The notes beneath the pieces were generated by a model, which was not told the DNA's origin, ran no database searches, and saw only the letters and a program-made list of their open reading frames with translations. From Stomoxys calcitrans (Eukaryota > Arthropoda > Insecta > Diptera > Muscidae), in the NCBI RefSeq assembly GCF_963082655.1, contig NC_081553.1, positions 185,564,752-185,628,751 of the forward strand: a DNA stretch of 64,000 nucleotides. The letters are read 5' to 3'. The translations under genes were made by a program, and so were the position numbers. Positions 1 through 10,353 of this stretch are shown here, in pieces. Position 1 is the stretch's first letter. Every line of letters starts with the position of its first letter.

Positions 1-263
1 ACCAACCGACCTACACTAATAAGAAGTATTTGTGCAAAATTTCAAGTGGCTAGCTTTACTCCTTCGGAAGTTAGCGTGCTTTCGACAGACAGACGGACGG
101 ACGGACGGACGGACAGACGGACGGACATGGCTAGATCGACATAAAATGTCACGACGATCAAGAATATATATACTTTATGGGGTCTCAGACGAATATTTCG
201 AGTAGTTACAAACAGAATGACGAAATTAGTATACCCCCCATCTTATGGTGGAGGGTATAAAAA
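1..263 (+). repeat. DINE-1/mini-me-like element, 3' end, cut by window edge
   Basis: This is the 3' part of a non-autonomous Helentron-like (DINE-1/mini-me) repeat. In order it shows a GACA/GACG microsatellite at about 86-127 (GTCY on the other strand), the conserved block around 150-180 containing AATATATATACTTTATGGGG, and the terminal subterminal inverted repeat ATGGTGGAGGGTATAAAAA at 245-263. Mini-me elements of flies are known for this microsatellite plus core layout; assignment to Helentrons is by family knowledge. It faces the next copy (391-1872) tail to tail across about 130 bp. Confidence 0.85.
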
Positions 264-390
264 TACATCAACTAGTATGTATACTGCACATTCTCTATAA
301 AAGTGCGGTTATTGCAGTTGCAGATCTGCATGCATCATGGCACTTTTTTCAGTTGCGTGGGCCATGCGTCAACGTTATGGGAGTTTGTTT

Positions 391-1872
391 TTTATACCCT
401 CCACCATAGGATGGGGTATATACTAATTTCGTCATTCTGTTTGTAACTACTCGAAATATTCATCTGAGACCCCATAAAGTATATATATTCTTGATCGTCG
501 TGAAATGTTATGTCGATCTAGCCATGTCAGTCCGTCTGTCCGTCCGTCCGTCCGTCTGTCGAAAGCACGCTAATTTCCGAAGGAGTAAAGCTAGCCGCTT
601 GAAATTTTGCACAAATACTTCTTATTAGTGTAGGTCGGTTGAAATTGTAAATGGACCATATCGGTCCATGTTTTGATATAGCTGCCATATAAACCGATCT
701 TGGGTCTTGACTTCTTGAGCCTCTAGAGAGCGCAATTCTTATCCGATTGGGATGAAATTTTGCACGACGTGTTTTGTTATGATATCCAACAACTGTACCA
801 AGTATGGTTCAAATTGGTTTATAACCTGATATAGCTGTCATATAAACCAATCTTGGGTCTTGACTTCTTGAGCCTCTAGAGGGCGTAATTCGTATCCGAT
901 TGGGATGAAATTTTGCCCGACGTGTTTTGTTATGATATCCAACAACTGTGCCAAGTATGGTTCAAATCGGTTTATAAACTGATATAGCTGCCATATAAAC
1001 CGATCTTGGGTCTTGACTTCGTGAGCCTCTAGAGTGCGCAATTCTTATCCGATTGGAATGAAATTTTGCACGGCGTGTTTTGTTACGATATCCAACAACT
1101 GTGCTAAGTATGGTTCAAATTGGTTTATAACCTGATATAGCTGTCATATAAACCAATCTTGGGTCTTGACTTCTTGAGCCTCTAGAGGGCGCAATTCTTA
1201 TCCAATTTGAATGAATTTTGGCACGTAGTATTTTGTTATCATATTCAACAACTGTGTCTCGTATGGTTCAAATCGGTTCATAACCTGATATAGCTGTCAT
1301 ATAAACAGATCTGGGGACTTGACTTCTTGAGCTTCTAGAGGGCTCAATTTCTATCCGATTTGGCTGAAATTTCGCAAGACGTTTTTTATTGTTACTTTCA
1401 GCAACTATGTCAAATAAAGTACAAGTCGGTTCATAACCTGATATAGCTGCCATATAAACCGATCTGGGATCTTGACTTCTTGAGCCTCTAGAGGTCGCAA
1501 TTATTATCCGATTTGGCTGAAATTTTGTACGACGGATTCATGACCATGAACATACGTGTTTATTATGGTCTGAATCGGTCTATAGCCCGATACAGCTCCC
1601 ATATAAATCGATCCCCTATTTTACTTCTTGAGCCCCCAAAGGGCGCAATTCTTATTCGAATTGGCTGACATTTTACGCAGGTCTCCAACATATAATTAAA
1701 TTGTGGTCCAAACCGGACCATATCTTGATATCGCTATAATAGCAGAGCAAATCTTTTCTTATATCGTTTTTTGCCTAAGAAGAGATGCCGGGAAAAGAAC
1801 TCGACAAATGCGATCCATGGTGGAGGGTATATAAGATTCGGCCCGGCCGAACTTGGCACGCTTTTACTTGTT
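391..1872 (-). repeat. Full-length DINE-1/mini-me-like element (subfamily 1)
   Basis: Both ends are visible. The 3' end at 391-410 reads TATACCCTCCACCATAGG, and the 5' end near 1810-1872 carries the mirrored subterminal repeat and the GC-rich palindrome CGGCCCGGCCGAA. The body is a tandem series of 153-bp units: the GATATAGCTG motif starts at 675, 828, 981, 1134, 1287 and 1440, exactly 153 bp apart. Small reading frames inside it are by-products of a unit length divisible by three. No transposase is encoded, so it must rely on an autonomous Helentron for mobility (inference). Confidence 0.88.
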
Positions 1873-2719
1873 TTTTACCATACTTTTGTTTCTCTAAGTA
1901 ATCTTTATAGTTTTCTGTGTTTCGGTTACTGACCCATCAGTGTGATCACACATGTATCCCTCGATGTTGTGAATCGCCTACTTCATGATCCGATGCTCGA
2001 CTAACTTATATTTTATATTTAAATATTTAAAAATAATTTTTAACAATATTTATTTTATACAACCCTTTTGCATACCACTTGAGAACCTTTGCCTTATGAT
2101 TTCTTCCCTGCCCATTCAGCCATAATGAAAACAACCTCAGTTGATACTAGTCATTAATTTTGTGGTAATGAGCTTAGTTTTTTTTAAAGATAAGATACCT
2201 TTCCTCTTAATGCTGTCCTAAGTTTGATTAACTTAATGAAATCATTGAACTATAAAAGGTGAATTTTTTGAAATTGAAAATCGTAACAAAAGCGTGTTAC
2301 ATAACCTAGATATTTAAATCCAAATCCAAATCCATTTATACTCATAGATTGCGATATATAGAAATATGTACATATATAAAAAGAATATTTATAAATATTT
2401 GTAATTTCAAACTTGGCCTTATTCTCAGTATTTCGTAGAGCGCTATTTTCATTTAAAACGAATCGTAACCTAACTATAATCTTAATATTGTAATTGTAAG
2501 AAAATGTGATTATAATCAAATCCTTATGTAGTATAATTTTCTTTGCATTTTCAATTCAAAAGAGTATTTTGAAAATAAAATACTTGAAATATTTTGTTAA
2601 AGAGAATGATTAGAAATCTCTTAAATTTTTTTTTTTATTATTTTTTTTTCTATAGGCAAATCCAAATCAATTATTTTTTTAATTTATTACCACAAAGTGA
2701 TCTTTTAATTGGTCACATA
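1873..2719. other. AT-rich spacer, no gene seen
   Basis: Strongly AT-rich sequence with homopolymer runs. Reading frames are short and lack recognisable motifs or coding-like composition. I see no repeat shared with the rest of the window. Confidence 0.6.
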
Positions 2720-2959
2720 TTGGGTTGCCCAAAAAGTAATTGCGGATTTTTCATATAGTCGGCGTTGACAAATTTTTTCACAGCTTGTGACTCTGTAATT
2801 GCATTCTTTCTTCTGTCAGTTATCAGCTGCTACTTTTAGCTTGCTTTAGAAAAAAATGTGGAAAAAAAAATTGTATTTAATTAAAGTTCATTCTAAGTTT
2901 AATTAAAAATGGATTTACTTTCTTTTAAAAAATCCGCAATTACTTTTTGGGCAACACAA
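2720..2959 (+). mobile_element. Mariner MITE (about 240 bp)
   Basis: Terminal inverted repeats begin TTGGGTTGCCCAAAAAGTAA and close with the complement at 2930-2959; the element follows a TA. It is a deletion derivative: about 150 bp of the 5' end joined to about 90 bp of the 3' end of the mariner at 32782-33732, with no transposase. Three further copies of the same structure occur at 37146, 39311 and 41877. Confidence 0.88.
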
Positions 2960-3239
2960 TGCATATATATATTTTGTAAATATTTATTGGTCATTACTTG
3001 CAGCAAAAAATCTTTAACGCAATTTTTTTCCTACATACCAAATACAACCATTTTCAATGTCTCCGATAATGGTTTTGCTTTTTATAAAAAAAAAAAAAAT
3101 TTTGTTAAGCAACTATTGTTAAAATTTTGTGCTCTTTTATGCAATACAAATAAGCCATTGTATTATTTATAATTTCCTAAGGTTGTAAATAAAGTAAGTG
3201 TCGTATTTAAACCAAGCTTCGCTGAGCTACATAACAATT

Positions 3240-3815
3240 TTTATTGGTTGGGATTACTCTGAATTTGCAAGGATAATGGTAAGCAACAGAAGTTACATAG
3301 CCTTCTATACGGATGGTTCCAAATTAAACGACCAGGTGGGCTTTGGGGAGTACTCTAAAGATCTAGAACTGGTCATATCGAAAAGGTTACCTGACCACTG
3401 CCGTGTGTATCAAGCAGAGATCCTTGCAATTAAGGGATGGAATGGCTAAGATAAAATGTCATTACGACGATTGGCATAAATATCTTCTTAGACAGCCAGG
3501 CAGTCATTCACATCCCTGGAAAATGTATTTCTGAACACATAAACCGCCCTCGACTGTTGCAGATCTCTCAACGAGATGGCTGAACAGTTCAAAATTAACC
3601 TGTTCTGGGTACGGGCCCACAGAGGTATCCCAGGGAATTCTACAACGGATGAGCTTGCGAGACTAAGAACTACCCTACACATTCCAGGGACACTGGAATT
3701 TGTGGGTATGCCTCTAGCGAGATGTAAGCTAAGTTTTCAGGACTAGGCCCGAAGGACAACGGATAATATTTAGATGGTCACAAGGAGGAGGTTGTGAGCA
3801 TTCCAAAACTATGTG
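3240..3815 (+). pseudogene. LINE RNase H domain remnant (copy 1)
   Basis: Fragment of the 3' half of a non-LTR retrotransposon of the I/R1/LOA type that carries RNase H. The RNase H core is readable: FYTDGSKLNDQ (catalytic Asp) followed by YQAEILAIK (catalytic Glu) at about 3300-3435. Further segments in shifted frames to about 3800 correspond to the spacer after RNase H, up to a GCEHSKTMW motif shared with the minus-strand LINE at 26948-29950. Stops and frameshifts show it is dead. The stretch from 3481 onward is duplicated at 4965. The sequence jumps into BEL/Pao integrase right after 3815. Confidence 0.75.
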
Positions 3816-4359
3816 GAGAGACTACCACTAGCACACCCCTGACTGTTGCTAGACCCTTTAAACATAGTGGCGTCGATTATGCAGGACCAGTTTGTATAAA
3901 AAAATTCAAGATCTGCTAGCACTACGAAAGGATACATATGCGTATTTGTATGCATGGTTACAAAGCCTTTGCACTCGGAGGATGTATCATCTGTATCTCA
4001 CAACTAATGCTTTTCTCGCTGATTTTAGTCGCTTCAATTCTAGCAGAGGCTCTTGTACAGATCTTTAATCGGACTGTGGCACTAATTTTGTTGGTGCTTC
4101 GAAGGAATTAAAAGTACTTTATAATCGAAGTCAAACTTCTTTACCAGAATATCTTCGCCACACGCTTTAAGCCAGGGCTGTACCAATTGATATTTGGTAC
4201 CAACTGCTTCTCCCAATTTTGGGGGTCTCTGGGAAGCAGGTGTGAAGTCCGTTAAATATCACTAGAAAAGAATTACGAATGACAGAGCTCTCACCTTCGA
4301 GGAGCTGACGACACTATTATGCCAAATTGAGAGTAGCCTCAATTCTCGTCCACTTTGTA
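3816..4359 (+). pseudogene. BEL/Pao retrotransposon integrase remnant (copy 1)
   Basis: Broken reading frames match the integrase core of BEL/Pao LTR retrotransposons: KHSGVDYAGPV at about 3850 (first catalytic Asp), an SDCGTNFVGA-like block at about 4065-4110 (second Asp region, degraded) and ESSLNSRPL at about 4330-4353. No LTR, protease or RT is present, so this is a fragment. It stops at the TA (4358-4359) where the rosa fold-back element begins, and an uninterrupted second copy lies at 5291-6135. Confidence 0.75.
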
Positions 4360-4964
4360 AAGGGTGATTTTTTTGAGGTTAGGATTTTCATGCATTAGTA
4401 TTTGACAGATCACGTGGGATTTCAGACATGGTGTCAAAGAGAAAGATGCTCAGTATGCTTTGACATTTCATCATGAATAGACTTACTAACGAGCAACGCT
4501 TGCAAATCATTGAATTTTATTACCAAAATCAGTGTTCGGTTCGAAATGTGTTCATTCACCGTAACGTTGCGTCCAACAGCATCTTTGAAAAAATACGGTC
4601 CAATGATTCCACCAGCTTACAAACCACACCAAACAGTGCATTTTTCGGGATGCATGGGCAGTTCTTGAACGGCTTCTGGTTGCTCTTCACTCCAAATGCG
4701 GCAATTTTGCTTATTTACGTAGCCATTCAACCAGAAATGAGCCTCATCGCTGAACAAAATTTGTCAAAATTTGAACACATTTCGAACCGAACACTGATTT
4801 TGGTAATAAAATTCAATGATTTGCAAGCGTTGCTCGTTAGTAAGTCTATTCATGATGAAATGTCAAAGCATACTGAGCATCTTTCTCTTTGACACCATGT
4901 CTGAAATCCCACGTGATCTGTCAAATACTAATGCATGAAAATCCTAACCTCAAAAAAATCACCC
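4360..4964. mobile_element. Rosa-type (DD41D mariner-like) fold-back element, copy 1
   Basis: Long inverted repeats of about 200 bp (starting AAGGGTGATTTTTTTGAGG, ending in its complement) flank a central loop. Each arm holds the terminal repeat plus the first coding segment of a rosa-like transposase, MNRLTNEQRLQIIEFYYQNQ. The loop carries, on the minus strand, part of the catalytic core (EAHFWLNGYVNKQN, then HPEKCTVWCGLYAGGIIG). The second and third catalytic Asp are absent, so it makes no working transposase. TA on both sides. Near-identical copies occur at 9049 and 50041. Confidence 0.85.
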
Positions 4965-5290
4965 TATCTTCTCAGACAGCCAGGCAGTCATTCACATAAA
5001 CCGCCCTCGACTGTTGCAGATCTCTCAATGAGATGGCTGAACAGTTCAAAATTAAGCTGTTCTGGGTACGGGCCCACAGAGATATCCCAGGGAATTCTAC
5101 AACGGATGAGCTTGCGAGACTAAGAACTACCCTACACATTCCAGGGACATTGGAATTTGTGAGTATGCCTCTAGCGATATGTAAGCTAAGTTTTCAGGAC
5201 TAGGCCCGAAGGAAAACGGATAATATTTAGATGGTCACAAGGAGGCGGTTGTGAGCATTCCAAAACTATGTGGAGAGACTACCACTACCA
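4965..5290 (+). pseudogene. LINE RNase H remnant (copy 2)
   Basis: Direct duplicate of 3481-3815, with the same post-RNase H residues (for example the segment giving NSTTDELARLRTTLHIPG) and about 27 bp missing near its start. No open frame is maintained. Confidence 0.7.
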
Positions 5291-6135
5291 CACCCCTGAC
5301 TGTTGCTAGACCCTTTAAACATAGTGGCGTCGATTATGCAGGACCAGTTTGTACAAAAAAAATTTAAGATCTGCTAGCACTACGAAAGGATACATATGCG
5401 TATTTGTATGCATGGTTACTAAGCCTTTGCACTTGGAGGCTGTATCAGATCTCACAACTAATGCTTTTCTCGCTGATTTTAGTCGCTCCAATTCTAGCAG
5501 AGGCGCTTGTACAGATCTTTAATAGGACTGTTGCACTAATTTTGTTGGTGCTTCGAAGGAATTAAAAGTACTTTATAATCGAAGTCAAACTTCTTTACCA
5601 GGATATCTTCGCCACACGCTTTAAGCCAGGGCTGTACTAATTGATATTTGGTACCAACTGCTTCTCCCAATTTTGGGGGTCTCTGGGAAGCAGGTGTGAA
5701 GTCCGTTAAATATCACTAGAAAAGAATTACGAATGACAGAGCTCTCACCTTCGAGGAGCTGACGACACTATTATGCCAAAGTGAGAGTAGCCTCAATTCT
5801 CGTCCACTTTGTACATTATCATCCGATCCTACTGACTTTGAGGCGCTTACTCCGGCACATTTTCTTTAAAGGGAGCCAACAAATTGCTTACAGGAAGAAA
5901 CGCTTTTGGAATCAAATATTAATCATTGTACTCGCTGGAAGATTTTAGAGAAGATCAAGCAACATTTTTGGAAAAATGGCAAAATGAGTATCTAAATCGC
6001 CTTCAATCTCGCCCGATATGGACAAAAAACTATCACAGAATTGGTCTCGTTGAAAATATCCATCCTGGGTGGTATCGGTTCCAACTAAAAATAAAAGTTT
6101 TAAACGACCAATTTCTAAAATATGTAGTCTTCTAG
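5291..6135 (+). pseudogene. BEL/Pao integrase remnant (copy 2), to the pol C-terminus
   Basis: Second copy of the BEL/Pao integrase block. It runs beyond the end of copy 1 into the C-terminal pol region: [11 protein letters not shown] near 5840-5868, then FLEKWQNEYLNRLQSRPIWT at about 5955-6020 and a PGWYRF motif near 6065. These motifs are typical of the end of BEL/Pao integrase. Frames shift several times and stops interrupt it, and no LTR was seen. Because copy 1 stops at the transposon while this one continues, the present copy preserves the pre-insertion state of that site (TTTGTACATT). Confidence 0.75.
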
Positions 6136-6264
6136 ATTATTCACCACATTCCATCCTTGATTTGGACAATTCCCAAAATTAACTTCTACTTCGAAGGGCC
6201 TCTTCATTTGGATAGGTGATACAACGATGACTACCACTACACGCTGTGAGTCGGAGCATAGCGG

Positions 6265-6715
6265 AGGTTGTGACCTCGTCTACCACTTTGCTGTCAGTGG
6301 CTAGAACAGACATCTCAGTCATTGTGTCCGTCATGACAGGCCATTGTCTAATCGGAAAACATGCTGACAGACTGAAGGTAGCCAGCAACGACTTTCGCAG
6401 AAGCTCTAGGCATATCGAAGAAGAAGAGACTATAGAACACCTTCTGTGTGTGTGTGTGTCCCTCACTAGCAGTTAGAAGAAGTTCCACTTTAGGTTGTCA
6501 TTTCTTTGAGAACCTGTCTGATTTGGCGGATGTAAACATTCGCAAGTTGTTGGGCTTTTTAGTTCCTACCGTTGGATGGTTCAACTGTAAAAACTAGAAG
6601 GCATCTTCTATTCTTCTGTTCCGGTGGTATCACAATGGACGAAAATGTCTAAGCGAGTCTGATGGCAGACTGCACTTAAACCTAACCAAACCTAACCTAT
6701 GTATATATTGCAGTA
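6265..6715 (+). pseudogene. LINE 3' end remnant
   Basis: C-terminal part of the same LINE family as 26948-29950. Readable motifs are MTGHCLIGKHADRLKVASND and IEEEETIEHLLCVC, the zinc-knuckle-like end found in RNase H-bearing LINEs of this group, followed by FRWYHNGRKCLSESDGR. The 3' UTR ends in a CCTAACC-rich tail at about 6680-6705. Separated from the RNase H part (3240-3815) by the BEL remnants. Confidence 0.7.
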
Positions 6716-6848
6716 ATTTTACAAAGCTGCCACAACAAGTTTTACACTTATTTAGTGGCCTCAAAGCTATTTTCGAACTTCCCTTTCATGTGTTTAAATG
6801 TCAAATAGTAACAGTTATCCGATGCGCCTACCTGCAACTGAATTGGCA

Positions 6849-7001
6849 AATGCAAAATGCAAATTTTGCCCATGAACATTCCACTCAGGAACAGAGGCAA
6901 ACTTCTCACGTATCAATGAGTGCAGTCCGGTTCAAGTATGAGCTCAATGATAAGGGGCCTCCTTTTTATAGCCGAGTCCGAAAGGCGTGCCGCAGTGCGA
7001 C
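6849..7001 (-). repeat. tRNA-derived SINE, 3' part
   Basis: Minus-strand SINE body and tail: GCGGCACGCC-like block, TCGGCTATAAAAAGGAGGCC and the ATTGATACGTGAGAAGTTTG to TGGGCAAAATTTGC tail. The 5' tRNA-like head is missing. The break coincides with the first base of the tandem 0.5-kb repeat at 7002. Confidence 0.75.
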
Positions 7002-8212
7002 GTGATTTGAAATTGCTGTAACATCCTTAGTTTTGCGAACTTTAAAATTCTGAGCACACCGTTGGATTTAGCAAAAATTCCTTTCCATAGAGGTGCTGCA
7101 TGGGGCGATACTGTAAAGGTTGCTATGGAAAACATAGCAAAAACCAATTTATTTTGGGCGTAAAAATTCAAAGTCGTTTTCAAGGCCAACAACGCTGTAA
7201 TTCCTTCATTTTCTCGAATTTCGAAAATTTGTTAGCATTCCGCAGTTCGAAATTCGAAGACGATTCGAAAAGTAAACAGAATTACTTGAAATTTCGCATT
7301 TTATTTTTTTTGCATTTTTTTAGCAAAGGCTAACCCCTTAAGAAAAATTTCAATTTTTGATGCGAAAAAATTTTTCGAGTTGAGTACACAGTATTGAAGA
7401 TTATCGTAAAAAATTCGGTTTAGTGCAACTCCTATGTCTTTCTCTTAAGAAACAAGCTCAAAATCGCATAATCAATATCCGAAAAATTCAAAAAAAAAAA
7501 TGAACGTGATTTGAAATTGCTGTAACATCCTTAGTTTTGCGAACTTCAAAATTCTGAGCACACCGTTGGATTCGTGGCAAAAATTCCTTTCCGTAGAGGT
7601 GCTGCATGGGGCGATACTGTAAAGGTTGCTATGGAAAACATAGCAAAAACCAATTGTTTTTGGGCGTAAAAATTCAAAGTCGTTTTCAAGGCCAACAACG
7701 CTGTAATTCCTTCATTTTCTCGAATTTCGAAAATTTGTTAGCTTTCCGCTGTTCGAAATTCGAAGACGATTCGTAAAGTAAACAGAATTACTTGAAATTT
7801 CGCATTTTATTTTTTTTGCATTTTTTTAGCAAAGGCTAACTTAAGAAAAATTTCAATTTTTGATGCGAAACAATTTTTCGAGTTGAGTACACAGTATTGA
7901 AGATTATGGCAAAAAATTCGGTTTAGTGCAACTCCTATGTTTTTCTCTTAAGAAACAAGCTCAAAATCGCATAATCAATATCCGAAAAATGCAAAACTTC
8001 AAAATTTGCGAACTTTCTGATCAAACCGTTGGATTCGTGGCAAAAATTCCTTTCCGTAGAGGTGCTGCATGGGGCGATACTGTAAAGGTTGCTATGGAAA
8101 ACATAGCAAAAACCAATTTATTTCGGGCGTAAAAATTCAAAGTTGTTTTCAAGGCCAACAAAGCTGCAATTCCTTCATTTTTTCGAATTTCGATAATTTG
8201 TTAGCATTCCAA
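7002..8212 (+). repeat. Tandem 0.5-kb repeat, about 2.4 units
   Basis: Unit 1 spans 7002-7505 (504 bp), unit 2 begins at 7506 with the same GTGATTTGAAATTGCTGTAA, and a third unit lacking its first part runs from about 7985 to 8212. The shared anchor GTTGGATT lies at 7061, 7565 and 8028. Units contain many TTCGAAATTCGAA-like self-complementary stretches. Short open frames recur in each unit but change by indels, so I do not call a gene. Looks like a small satellite seed; family unknown to me. Confidence 0.8.
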
Positions 8213-8289
8213 TGGCAATATGGGGTTCAAATATTTTAGAATAGAGCACGTTGCTGATATATTTTCAGGGCTTAGTGTTTGGGGGATCA

Positions 8290-8830
8290 CCCCACTCAGA
8301 ATCACTTTCTGATTCGTTTTAGCTATATCCGTCTGTCTGTCTGTCCATGTTAATTGGATAAAAAGTGCAGGTCGCAGTTTTCACCCGATCATCTTAAAAT
8401 TTGGTACAGTCATTTTTAACCCTCCACCATAGGATGGGGGTTTACTAATTTCGTCATCCTGTTTGTGGGAAATTGGGAAAAAGCTGTCTAATATATATAT
8501 GTTCGTCGTATTTTCAGTAATTATGCAATAAAATGGTCATTTATTAACCCATTCCCTCGAAATTAAGCAACAAGGATTTTCTTATGACTCTCGACATTGC
8601 TGGTTAATTTTACAGAAATCTGTTCGGATTTAGATATAGCTCTCAGATATATATATCGCCCGATTTTCACACTTAAAGCGACTGTTGGCGCATTCATTGA
8701 CCAATCTTCCCAAAAATTCGTACAACGCTTTCCTTGGCGACTTCCACAATGTCTATGAAGTTTGTTCGAAACCGGTTCAGATTTAGATAAAGCTCCCATC
8801 TATATGTTCGTCGGGTAATTTGATAAAGTA
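8290..8830 (-). repeat. Degraded DINE-1-like remnants (subfamilies 1 and 3)
   Basis: 8320-8350 has the GTCT/GTCC microsatellite followed by sequence (GTGCAGGTCGCAGTTTTCA) also found inverted near 20050. 8412-8466 is a subfamily 1 3' terminus (CCTCCACCATAGGATGGGG, then TTTCGTCAT). 8490-8830 holds units of subfamily 3 (CTCTCGACATTGCTGGTTAA, GATTTAGATATAGCTC), the reverse of 19440-20000. Order and small gaps suggest one degraded copy with a second 3' end inserted in it. Confidence 0.7.
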
Positions 8831-9048
8831 ATTTTACCTAATCCTGGTAGGGATTATTATGTTATCCTATGACCTTTAAAAACATTAAAGATTCAATTAA
8901 CTTCTGATTTATATAAAAAAAAATGATTTAATATATCATTTGTTTAAAAGGTAAACACACATTGTACCCATAATGAAATACAATGATTGCCAGCAAAAAT
9001 ATTATAAAAAAATATGACAAAAATACATCTCAGTCTATACAAATAAAG

Positions 9049-9652
9049 GGTGATTTTTTTGAGGTTAGGATTTTCATGCATTAGTATTTGACAGATCACG
9101 TGGGATTTCAGACATGGTGTCAAAGAGAAAGATGCTCAGTATGCTTTGACATTTCATCATGAATAGACTTACTAACGAGCAACGCTTGCAAATCATTGAA
9201 TTTTATTACCAAAATCAGTGTTCGGTTCGAAATGTGTTCATTCACCGTAACGTTGCGTCCAACAGCATCTTTGAAAAAATACGGTCCAATGATTCCACCA
9301 GCGTACAAACCACACCAAACAGTGCATTTTTCGGGATGCATGGGCAGTTCTTGAACGGCTTCTGGTTGCTCTTCACTCCAAATGCGGCAATTTTGCTTAT
9401 TTACGTAGCCATTCAACCAGAAATGAGCCTCATCGCTGAACAAAATTTGTCGATAAAAAAGCGGATTTTCTGCCAACTATTCTAGGGCCCATTCACTGAA
9501 AATGATTTGCAAGCGTTGCTCGTTAGTAAGTCTATTCATGATGAAATGTCAAAGCATACTGAGCATCTTTCTCTTTGACACCATGTCTGAAATCCCACGT
9601 TATCTGTCAAATACTAATGCATGAAAATCCTAACCTCAAAAAAATCACCCTT
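9049..9652. mobile_element. Rosa-type fold-back element, copy 2
   Basis: Same structure as 4360-4964: terminal AAGGGTGATTTTTTTGAGG, left arm to about 9250, a loop with the reversed catalytic-core fragment (FSDEAHFWLNGYVNKQN, first catalytic Asp present), and a right arm that is shorter here (from about 9500). The loop keeps extra core sequence upstream of FSDEAHF (AENPLFYRQIL), so it is less deleted than the other two copies. A clean TA target duplication flanks it at 9047-9048 and 9653-9654. Confidence 0.87.
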
Positions 9653-9654
9653 TA

Positions 9655-10353
9655 TAAGCATAAGAAAATAATAAATTGTTTTGTTTTCTTCTCATTTTTA
9701 TGGCAATTGTACAAGCAGACACCCAAACAAAGGTGCCCACCCAAATAACCTTGACAGACACCAAAATGGACTGTAAGGACAGAAAACAGACAGTTGATTT
9801 GACTTGTCAGCCAACCAGCCAGACAGATTGTTTCCATAGTCATTACAATTTAAGGGTTTGATGAGAAGATGTTGACAAGCGACAACAATGTCTGAACAGA
9901 ATCGTAGTGTGTGTAGGGCACCTTTTTCAATAAGCAGTTAAAATATATCAACAGCTCAGAGATAAATGAGTCAAAGTGTCAAATATTAAGTGGATATGAA
10001 ACGTGCCACGAATTGTCTTTAAGTTGACGTTTTTTTGTCGCAATGTTTTGCTTAGTCCAACCATACATAAATAAAATATTTCAGTTGATTAATATTTATT
10101 AGTATTAAGTTCAGTTCTTCCACATAAAAAGTCACTCCAACATGCTTACCAAGAGGGCTTGGCATTCTTGGGTTTATGGTTTTTTGACCATTTTCCTTGT
10201 TAAAATCAATGTCTTCATCTTTAAATTTAATTTAGAGTCATTAAATATAAAAAATTGATTTTGGCTCTAATACCAGCCAAATAGGCTGTTCACGCTCTTG
10301 CATCTAAAATCCTATCAAAACCAAAAACAAGCTTAGAAAATTTTTAAGAACAA
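9655..10353. other. Unique sequence, no gene seen
   Basis: AT-rich, apparently single-copy within the window. Short overlapping frames on both strands around 9652-9861 have no recognisable motif. No RNA gene or repeat seen. Confidence 0.5.

Larger units (their letters stand above)
3481..5813 (+). repeat. Tandem duplication (879 and 849 bp) with a transposon at the junction
   Basis: 3481-4359 and 4965-5813 are direct copies of the same LINE plus BEL segment, differing by scattered substitutions, a 27-bp deletion near 3513-3540 and a smaller indel near 4000. A rosa fold-back element (4360-4964) sits exactly between them, bounded by TA on each side. Left of copy 1 the sequence reads TATCTTCTTAGAC; the same start follows the element as TATCTTCTCAGAC. 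This arrangement fits unequal exchange between two inserted elements. Confidence 0.85.

Noticed and set aside
2250..3172. AT-rich frames of 87-89 codons
   Set aside because: No motif, homopolymer-driven composition, and one overlaps the mariner MITE end.
3815..6240. Target duplication ACTACCACTA around the BEL fragment
   Set aside because: The word occurs at 3821 and 6230, but comparison with the intact LINE shows the LINE sequence actually breaks at about 3815 and resumes at about 6265, so the word is not a duplicated target.
6680..6705. Telomere-type CCTAA repeat at a LINE 3' end
   Set aside because: Only a few irregular CCTAACC words, also in related LINE tails; higher flies lack TTAGG telomeres, so I treat it as 3' UTR sequence.
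9652..9861. Short frames on both strands in unique sequence
   Set aside because: They overlap each other, have no motif, splice evidence or start context.
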